DNA from: Burkholderiales bacterium
GTDB lineage: Bacteria > Pseudomonadota > Gammaproteobacteria > Burkholderiales > SG8-39
Assembly (NCBI GenBank): GCA_023383795.1
Contig: JAHDYJ010000034.1
Location: 1 to 36,970, forward strand
Direction: 5' to 3'
DNA length: 36,970 nt
Shown: piece after piece, positions 31,611 through 36,970 of the stretch
Position numbering within the stretch: the first letter of the stretch is position 1
How the letters are laid out: each line of letters starts with the position of its first letter
Position numbers and translations under genes: made by a program
Notes under the pieces: generated by a model
The model's database searches: none
What the model was told of the DNA's origin: nothing
What the model saw: only the letters and a program-made list of their open reading frames with translations

Positions 31611-32353
31611 GCGGCGCCTGGAAGACCGTCAGTACCATCGCCCGGCGCGAGCTCTCGAGCTACTTCACCTCGCCGGTGGCGTACGTGTTCCTCGTCATCT
31701 TTCTCCTGCTCACGGGCTTCTTCACGTTCACCGCCGGCGCGTTCTTCGAGCGCGGCGAGGCGAGCCTGACCTCCTTCTTCGTCTGGCATCCGTGGCTGTA
31801 CCTGATCCTGGTGCCGGCGGTGGGCATGCGCCTGTGGTCGGAGGAGCGGCGCGCCGGCACGCTCGAGCTCCTGCTCACGCTCCCGGTCGCGCCCTGGCAG
31901 GCGATCCTCGGCAAGTTCCTCGCCTCCTGGCTGTTCCTGGCGATCGCGCTGGCGCTCACGTTTCCGGTCGTCGTCACGGTGAACGTGCTCGGCGACCCGG
32001 ACAACGGCGTGATCGCGGCCGGCTATCTCGGCAGCCTGCTGCTCGCCGGCGCGTACCTCGCGATCGCCTCGATGACCTCGGCGATGACGCGCAACCAGGT
32101 GGTGGCGTTCATCCTGGCGGTGGTGATCTGCCTGTTCCTGATTCTCGCCGGGTTCAACCCGGTCACCGATCTGCTCGCGCGCTGGGCGAGCCCGGCGTTC
32201 GTCGACGCGGTCGCGGCCTTCTCGGTGATGACCCACTTCGACGGCTTCCAGAAGGGCGTGATCGACAGCCGCGATCTGGTCTTCTTCCTCTCGGTCATCG
32301 GCTTTGCCCTGTTCGCGACGGCCGTGATCATTCGCGGGCACCGGGCGGGCTAG
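31607..32353 (+). CDS. ABC-2 type permease (GldF-like)
   Basis: Six-helix membrane subunit of 248 residues for the ABC-2 exporter. It begins with the family's amphipathic N-terminus (ARRELSSYFTSPVAYVFLVIFLLLTG), followed by WSEERRAGTLELLLTLPV, the conserved cytoplasmic loop between helices, and four more helices. ATG 31607 overlaps the ATPase stop (ATGA). The GldG-like gene follows after 145 nt that hold the double-hairpin repeat, an unusually large gap for this operon. Confidence 0.87.
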   Translation: MSGAWKTVSTIARRELSSYFTSPVAYVFLVIFLLLTGFFTFTAGAFFERGEASLTSFFVWHPWLYLILVPAVGMRLWSEERRAGTLELLLTLPVAPWQAILGKFLASWLFLAIALALTFPVVVTVNVLGDPDNGVIAAGYLGSLLLAGAYLAIASMTSAMTRNQVVAFILAVVICLFLILAGFNPVTDLLARWASPAFVDAVAAFSVMTHFDGFQKGVIDSRDLVFFLSVIGFALFATAVIIRGHRAG

Positions 32354-32389
32354 AGCCCATTCGAAGAATGATCGCTCGCGCGAAGGAGA

Positions 32390-32463
32390 GGATCTACAAG
32401 GGGCTCGCCCCTTGTTCGTTCAGGGATATACAAGGGGCAATCTGCCCCCTTGTTCGTACGACC
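32390..32463. repeat. Double-hairpin interspersed repeat, copy B
   Basis: Second copy of the element at 26891-26966: ACAAGGGGC-TC-GCCCCTTGT (32396-32415), then ACAAGGGGC-N5-GCCCC-C-TTGT (32430-32453), then TTCGTACGACC. The outer motif TTGTTCGTACGACC is identical in both copies. It lies between the permease and the GldG-like gene and fills most of the 145-nt gap. Confidence 0.7.
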
Positions 32464-32498
32464 CTTCTCGCTCGCAGAAGGAGCACGACGATTTCAGG

Positions 32499-34415
32499 AT
32501 GGATTTTAGACTCATGAAGAAGCATCACGAAACCCTGATCTACTCGGCCGTCGGCCTCGCCGCGCTGTTCGTGATCCTCGTCGCGGTGAACTACCTCGTC
32601 TCGGCGGCGAGCGTGCGCGCCGACCTGACCGAGGGCAAGCTCTACACGCTCTCGGACGGCACCCGCAAGATCCTGCGAGGGCTGCAGTCGCCGGTGAAGC
32701 TGCGGCTCTACGTCTCGCCGGGCGACGCCATGCCGGTGCCGCTGCGCGCGTTCGCGGGGCGCGTGACCGACATGGTGAAGGAGTTCGAGGCGGCCGCCGG
32801 CCCGAACCTGGTGGTCGAGACCTACCGGCCGCGCCCGGACTCGGACGAGGAGGACGCCGCGCAGCTCGACGGCATCGAGCCGCAGCAGCTCGTCACCGGC
32901 AGCCAGTTCTACCTCGGCGTCGCGGTGAGCCGCCTCGACCGCCGGCAGGCGATCCCGGCGATCTCGCCGCAGCGCGAGCGGCTCCTCGAGTACGACCTTG
33001 CCCGCGCGGTGGCCCGCGTCGCCGCCGCCGAGCGCACCAAGGTCGGCGTGATGAGCGCGCTGCCGGTGATGGGCATGGCGATGAACCCCTTCACGCGGCA
33101 GAGCGCCGAACCGTGGGTGCTCGCGAACGAGCTGAAGGGCGCGTTCGAGGTCGTGGAGGTCGACACGGCGACGACGGAGATCCCGCCGGACGTCAACGTC
33201 CTGCTGGTGATCCATCCGCGCGACATCCAGCCCGCGACCGAGTACGCGCTCGACCAGTTCGTGCTGCGCGGCGGCAAGCTGATCGCGTTCGTCGACCCGT
33301 ATTCGTTCTTCGACCAGATTCCGGCGATGCCGGGCATGCCGCCGCAGCCGGGCTCGAGCTCGACGCTGCCGACGCTCTTCAAGGCGTGGGGCGTCGAGAT
33401 GGATCCGGCGAAGGTGGTCTCCGACATCGTCTACGCCTCCGGGGCGGGGCAGCGCTACACGCCGACCGTCCTCACGCTGAACCGCACCGCGTTCGACCGC
33501 GACGACGTCGTGATGGGCGAGGTCGAGAACATCCTCTACCCGTTCGGCGGCGCGTTCGCGCTGAAGCCCGCGGAGGGGCTGCGCGCGACGGTGCTCGCGC
33601 AGAGCTCGCGCAACTCGATGCTGGTGCCGTCGAGCGAGGCGAACACCTCGGGCGACGCCGCCACGAAGAGCTTCCAGCCGAGCGACCAGGCGCACCCGCT
33701 CGCGGTGCGGCTCACCGGGACGTTCAGGACCGCGTTTCCGGACGGGCCGCCGAAGCCGCCCGGCGCCGACGGGAAGGAAGCAGGGCAGAAACAGGACGAA
33801 GGGCAGAAGCCCGCGGCGGATCCGGCCCGGCTCGAGGCCTCGAAGGACGCGAACTCGGTGATCCTGGTCGCCGACGCCGATCTGCTGCACGACGGCGCGG
33901 CGGTCGACATCCAGGAGATCTTCGGCCGCCGGATCGTCGTGCCGTCGAACGGCAACCTCGCGTTCGCGATGGGGCTCGTCGAGCAGGTCGCCGGCGGCCA
34001 GGAGCTGCTCTCGCTGCGCAGCCGCGCCGCGGCGCTGCGGCCGCTCACCGTCGTGCGCGAGCTCGAGGCCGAGGCGCAGAAGCAGTACTTCGGCAAGATC
34101 AAGGCGCTCGAGGACGAGATCGCGAAGACGAACGAGAAGCTCCAGTCGCTGCAGAAGACGAGCGCCGGGCCGGCGAAGTCGGCCGAGATCCTGACGCCCG
34201 AGCAGCAGGCCGAGCTCGAGAGCTTCCGCAAGAAGGTCGTCGAGACGCGCCGGGAGCTGAAGGACGTGCGCAAGAACCTGCGCCAGGACGCCGAGAGCCT
34301 GGTGTTCTGGACCAAGGTGGCGAACATCGCGGCGATGCCGGTCCTGGTGGCGCTCGCCGGCCTGATCGTGGCGCTGGTGCGCCGCGCGCGCGTGCGGCGC
34401 GCGGCGGCGGCGTGA
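32499..34415 (+). CDS. GldG-like ABC auxiliary membrane protein
   Basis: Accessory subunit of 638 residues (633 if translation begins at ATG 32514). One N-terminal membrane helix (about 12-32) and one C-terminal helix (about 611-632) flank a large extracytoplasmic region. The first 310 residues match the ABC_transp_aux/GldG domain (LVSAASVRADLTEGKLYTLS, RLLEYDLARAVARV, DVNVLLVIHPRDI, LRGGKLIAFVDPY); a Pro/Gly/Lys-rich linker lies near 430-450 and an alpha-helical coiled coil at about 560-610. The ribosome site is poor for both starts; AAGGAG is 15 nt before 32499. The DUF4340 gene follows 13 nt later. Confidence 0.82.
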   Translation: MDFRLMKKHHETLIYSAVGLAALFVILVAVNYLVSAASVRADLTEGKLYTLSDGTRKILRGLQSPVKLRLYVSPGDAMPVPLRAFAGRVTDMVKEFEAAAGPNLVVETYRPRPDSDEEDAAQLDGIEPQQLVTGSQFYLGVAVSRLDRRQAIPAISPQRERLLEYDLARAVARVAAAERTKVGVMSALPVMGMAMNPFTRQSAEPWVLANELKGAFEVVEVDTATTEIPPDVNVLLVIHPRDIQPATEYALDQFVLRGGKLIAFVDPYSFFDQIPAMPGMPPQPGSSSTLPTLFKAWGVEMDPAKVVSDIVYASGAGQRYTPTVLTLNRTAFDRDDVVMGEVENILYPFGGAFALKPAEGLRATVLAQSSRNSMLVPSSEANTSGDAATKSFQPSDQAHPLAVRLTGTFRTAFPDGPPKPPGADGKEAGQKQDEGQKPAADPARLEASKDANSVILVADADLLHDGAAVDIQEIFGRRIVVPSNGNLAFAMGLVEQVAGGQELLSLRSRAAALRPLTVVRELEAEAQKQYFGKIKALEDEIAKTNEKLQSLQKTSAGPAKSAEILTPEQQAELESFRKKVVETRRELKDVRKNLRQDAESLVFWTKVANIAAMPVLVALAGLIVALVRRARVRRAAAA

Positions 34416-34428
34416 GGGGAGCGCGCCG

Positions 34429-35571
34429 ATGAGCATGCGCTTCGCTTTGATCCTCGCGATGCTGATGCTGGCGCTCGGCGGCGGCGCGCTCCTCTACAAG
34501 CAGCACGAGCGCTCGCAGCGGGCGTCCAACGTCGACGTGCTCGGCCGGCCGCTCCTCGAGGGGCTGAGCGCCGCCGACGTCGCCGCGATCCGCATCGCCG
34601 AGCCCGGGCAGATCCTCACCGTCGCGCGGCGGGAAGACCGCTGGGTCGTCGCCGAGCGCGGCGGCTATCCGGCCGACTACGCGAAGGTGCGCGACTTCGT
34701 GCTGAAGGCGGGCGCGCTCAAGATCGGGCAGAGCGAGCCGATCGCCGGCGATGACCGCGAGCGCCTGAAGCTGGTCGCGCCCGACGCGGCGGGCGGGAAG
34801 GAAAAGGGCGCGGGCGGCGGCACGCTGGTCGAGTTCCGTTCGGCGGACGGCAAGCCGCTCGCGAGCGTGATCGTCGGCGCGAAGTACTTCAAGCAGGTGC
34901 CCGCCAACCCGGACCGCGCGCCCGGAGACGGCCGCTTCGTGATGCTGCCGGCCGATCCGAAGACGGTCTACGTGGTGTCCGACCCGCTGACCCAGGCGAG
35001 CGCGAAGAGCGCCGCCTGGATCGACACCACCGGCTTCTCCGCGGAGCGCGTCAAGTCGATCGCGTACCGCGGCGCCGGCGGCGAGCGCTGGAAGGTCGAG
35101 CGGCAGAACGAGGCCTCCGAGTGGCAGCTCGAGGGCGCACGCCCGGGCGAGAAGGTCGACGTCACGAAGCCGAACTCCGCCGCCTACATGATGGGCCGGC
35201 TGGCGGTGGCCGACGTCGCGCCGGCGGACGTGCCGCCGGCGAAGACCGGCCTCGACAAGCCGGGTGCGACGATCGTCACGCAGACCTTCGACGGGCTCAC
35301 GTACACCGTCCGGCTCGGCGAGCGCGCCGGCGACAACTACTACGCGAAGGTCGCGATCGAGGGCGAGCTCGTGAAGCAGCGCACGCCGGACAAGGGCGAG
35401 AAGCCCGAGGGCGCCGCGGGCCGCGACAAGAGCTTCGCCGAGCGCGCCGCGCAGCTCGAGGCTCGCCTGGAACGCGAGAAGGCGCTCGCCGCGCACACGC
35501 TCCTGATCGCGCAGTCCACGCTCGACGACCTGCTTAAGAAGCGCGGCGATCTGCTCGAGCAGAGGAAGTGA
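34429..35571 (+). CDS. DUF4340 domain-containing membrane-anchored protein
   Basis: A 380-residue protein with an N-terminal membrane anchor (MSMRFALILAMLMLALGGGALLY) and a DUF4340-type extracellular domain (about 60-310: EDRWVVAERGGYPADYAKVRDFVLK, TVYVVSD, WQLEGARPG, LTYTVRLGER), then a charged C-terminal coiled coil (about 325-380). DUF4340 proteins commonly follow gldG-like genes. GAGGGGAG precedes ATG 34429 and it is the last gene of the operon. Its stop codon is buried in the terminator stem. Function unknown. Confidence 0.83.
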   Translation: MSMRFALILAMLMLALGGGALLYKQHERSQRASNVDVLGRPLLEGLSAADVAAIRIAEPGQILTVARREDRWVVAERGGYPADYAKVRDFVLKAGALKIGQSEPIAGDDRERLKLVAPDAAGGKEKGAGGGTLVEFRSADGKPLASVIVGAKYFKQVPANPDRAPGDGRFVMLPADPKTVYVVSDPLTQASAKSAAWIDTTGFSAERVKSIAYRGAGGERWKVERQNEASEWQLEGARPGEKVDVTKPNSAAYMMGRLAVADVAPADVPPAKTGLDKPGATIVTQTFDGLTYTVRLGERAGDNYYAKVAIEGELVKQRTPDKGEKPEGAAGRDKSFAERAAQLEARLEREKALAAHTLLIAQSTLDDLLKKRGDLLEQRK

Positions 35572-35593
35572 CCGGGGGCAGCGCCCCCGGTCA
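35569..35593. terminator. Terminator hairpin overlapping the DUF4340 stop codon
   Basis: TGACCGGGGGC-AGC-GCCCCCGGTCA, a perfect 11-bp stem with the TGA stop at its 5' foot. Convergent genes on both sides (DUF4340 and lrgB) and 96 nt to the lrgB stop. No T-run follows. The remaining 35594-35689 gap shows nothing further. Confidence 0.55.
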
Positions 35594-35689
35594 GCCCCGC
35601 AAGCGCGGCGATCCGGCGCGCCCTCGACCGGGCCGCCGGCGTTGCGGCCTTCGCGCAGGACGGGGCGGGGATGAATTCCCGCGCCGCGC

Positions 35690-36415
35690 TCAGCGCCAGC
35701 CGGCGAGCCAGAGGATGAGCGGGAAGAGGACCGCGGTCGCGAGGCCGTTCAGGCCCATGCCGAGGCCGGCAAAGGCGCCTGCCTGCTCGCTCACCTGGAA
35801 CGCGCGCGCGGTGCCGATGCCGTGCGCCGCGACGCCGACCGCGAACCCGCGCACGCCGTGGTCGCGGATGGCGAGCGCATCGAGCACGTACTTCGCGAGC
35901 ACCGCGCCGAGGATCCCGGTCGAGACCACCAGCACCGCGGTGAGCGAAGGCAGCCCGCCGAGCTTCTCGGTGATGCCCATCGCGATCGGCGTCGTCACCG
36001 ACTTCGGCGCGATCGAGATGAGCGTCGTCCCGCTCGCGCCGAGCGCCCACGCGATCCCGACCGCCGAGCCGATCGCGACGACCAAGCCTGTCACGAGCGC
36101 ACCGACGAGCGGCAGCCAGGCCGCCCTCAGCCTGTCGAGCTGCGCGTAGAGCGGGATCGCGAGCGCGACCGTGGCCGGCCCGAGCAGGAAGTGCACGAAC
36201 TGCGCGCCGTCGAAGTAGGTGGCGTACGGCGTGTCGGTGAGCTCGAGGAGCGCCACCAGCGCCGCGACCGAGAGCGCGACCGGATTGAGGAGCGGGTGGA
36301 AGCCGGCGCGCTTGTAGATCCAGTACGCCGCCTGGTAGACGACCAGCGTGATCGTGAGCCCGAGCAGCGGGCTCGCCGACAGATAGACCCAGATGTCGGC
36401 GAGCTTTGGCGTCAC
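35690..36415 (-). CDS. lrgB: LrgB/CidB-family membrane protein
   Basis: Integral membrane protein of 241 residues with about seven hydrophobic segments. The family core is seen in APKSVTTPIAMGITEKLGG and VAAHGIGTARAFQ (about 195-207). Paired with LrgA it is described as holin/antiholin-like or as a pyruvate/glycolate-type transporter. Start GTG 36415 overlaps the lrgA stop (GTGA), so the pair is coupled; an upstream reading frame to 36523 is out of family. Confidence 0.9.
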   Translation of the reverse strand: MTPKLADIWVYLSASPLLGLTITLVVYQAAYWIYKRAGFHPLLNPVALSVAALVALLELTDTPYATYFDGAQFVHFLLGPATVALAIPLYAQLDRLRAAWLPLVGALVTGLVVAIGSAVGIAWALGASGTTLISIAPKSVTTPIAMGITEKLGGLPSLTAVLVVSTGILGAVLAKYVLDALAIRDHGVRGFAVGVAAHGIGTARAFQVSEQAGAFAGLGMGLNGLATAVLFPLILWLAGWR

Positions 36416-36768
36416 CGCGCACCGCCCTTGCGCGCGAGGCGCATGAGCCACCCGAGGGCGAGCGCGGTGAGCGCGATCGTGAGCGCGGTGCTCGCGACGA
36501 GCGCCACGGTGATCGGCAGCCACTCGTCGCGCAGCCGCCCGAGGTGGACCATCACGCCGACGCCGGCGGGCACGAAGAGGAGCGAGAGGTGCGCGAGGAT
36601 CCCGTTCGCCGTCTCGCGCAGCTCCTCGCTCACGCCGCGCCGGGCGATGAGCGTGAGGAAGAGCGCCGCGAAACCGATCACCGGGCCGGGCACCGGCAGC
36701 CCGAGCCCGAGGACGACGATCTCGCCGAGCAGCTGGTAGACGAGAAGGAGGGTGATGGCGCCTAGCAC
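36412..36768 (-). CDS. lrgA: LrgA/CidA-family membrane protein
   Basis: Short membrane protein of 118 residues (from GTG 36768) with four hydrophobic segments and family motifs QLLGEIVVLGLGLPVPGPVIG and LLFVPAGVGVMVH. The frame is also open to GTG 36828, which would add 20 residues encoded by heptanucleotide repeats; 36768 fits the family's N-terminus better. Ribosome sites are weak for both. Overlaps lrgB. Confidence 0.82.
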   Translation of the reverse strand: MLGAITLLLVYQLLGEIVVLGLGLPVPGPVIGFAALFLTLIARRGVSEELRETANGILAHLSLLFVPAGVGVMVHLGRLRDEWLPITVALVASTALTIALTALALGWLMRLARKGGAR

Positions 36769-36778
36769 GGGGGCAAAC

Positions 36779-36820
36779 AGTGAACCGTGAACCGTGAACG
36801 GTGGCGAACAGGCCGTGAAC
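36779..36820. repeat. Imperfect heptanucleotide repeats near the lrgA start
   Basis: GTGAACC-GTGAACC-GTGAACG with degenerate copies after it, a variant (CCGTGAA) of the reverse complement of the right-edge unit (CGGTGAA). It lies within or just upstream of the lrgA start region. Confidence 0.55.
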
Positions 36821-36842
36821 GCTGACACGCAGGTGCAGAAAA

Positions 36843-36876
36843 TCGGTAGGGTGTACCGAAAACTGCGCTCATTCTA
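36843..36876 (-). promoter_or_regulatory. TCGGTA-N5-TACCGA dyad next to a TAGAAT -10 upstream of lrgA
   Basis: Perfect 6-bp dyad at 36843-36859; minus-strand TAGAAT at 36876-36871 would place the start near 36864, immediately upstream of the dyad, a plausible operator layout. No good -35 is visible. Confidence 0.4.
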
Positions 36877-36915
36877 GCCTTGACGACCTCGCCGCGTGGG
36901 CCATCCTGCCTGGAA

Positions 36916-36970
36916 GTTCACCGTTCACCGTTCACCGTTCACCGTTCACCGTTCACCGTTCACCGTTCAC
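36916..36970. repeat. Tandem GTTCACC heptanucleotide array at the right edge
   Basis: The unit GTTCACC repeats about 7.9 times without error to the window end and probably continues. Microsatellite-like, prone to copy number change. No spacers, so not CRISPR. Confidence 0.9.

Noticed and set aside
36916..36970. CRISPR array
   Set aside because: Repeat unit is only 7 bp and perfectly tandem with no spacers.

Overview
The window is strongly GC-rich throughout, with tightly packed genes, frequent GTG starts and ATGA/GTGA overlaps. The gene families present (DctPQM TRAP transporter, Thauera-like HcrCAB, a PEP-CTERM sorting signal, YfiR-YfiN-YfiB, sigma-54-type promoters) suggest a chromosomal segment of a metabolically versatile betaproteobacterium (Burkholderiales or Rhodocyclales type). 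That placement is an inference. No tRNA, rRNA, transposase, phage gene or CRISPR array was seen.

Layout. (1) 1-6026: a minus-strand operon of a TRAP transporter (dctP-dctQ-dctM) followed by the alpha subunit of an indolepyruvate-type ferredoxin oxidoreductase that runs off the left edge. A divergent LysR regulator faces it across a short promoter/operator region. (2) 6137-8793: a two-gene unit of an IlvD/Edd-type sugar-acid dehydratase and a DapA-family aldolase/dehydratase. (3) 8875-10980: a c-di-GMP-I (GEMM-I) riboswitch in the leader of a secreted S8 protease. Across a perfect palindromic terminator lies a convergent PEP-CTERM protein with a sigma-54-like promoter. (4) 11932-17695, minus strand: a small exported coiled-coil protein, a 3-hydroxyacyl-CoA dehydrogenase, a PhnD-like binding protein fused to a rhodanese domain, and an operon of hydroxyacid-oxoacid transhydrogenase, FAD monooxygenase and a small HAD protein. 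(5) 17797-21593: a cyanate/nitrate-type ABC transporter plus cyanase under a near-consensus sigma-54 promoter; the cyanase carries Gly where the catalytic Glu99 should be. (6) 21671-22523: two tandem Hsp20 genes with a sigma-32-like promoter. (7) 22758-26772: hcrCAB-like molybdenum hydroxylase genes, including the extra [4Fe-4S] cysteines typical of 4-hydroxybenzoyl-CoA reductase, followed by a GST. (8) 27849-30299, minus strand: yfiR-yfiN-yfiB-like c-di-GMP signalling operon. (9) 30645-35571: a Gld-type ABC transporter with GldG-like and DUF4340 proteins. (10) 35690-36768, minus strand: lrgAB, beside heptanucleotide repeats at the right edge.

The themes that tie genes together are: aromatic/organic-acid catabolism (TRAP-IOR, IlvD-DapA, HcrCAB, HOT/monooxygenase); nitrogen scavenging (cyanate cluster with sigma-54 control); and cell-surface/c-di-GMP control (YfiRNB producing and regulating c-di-GMP, a riboswitch-controlled exported protease, a PEP-CTERM surface protein). 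The observations most worth following up are the cyanase active-site substitution, the riboswitch-protease unit, the PhnD-rhodanese fusion and a two-copy double-hairpin repeat at 26891-26966 and 32390-32463.
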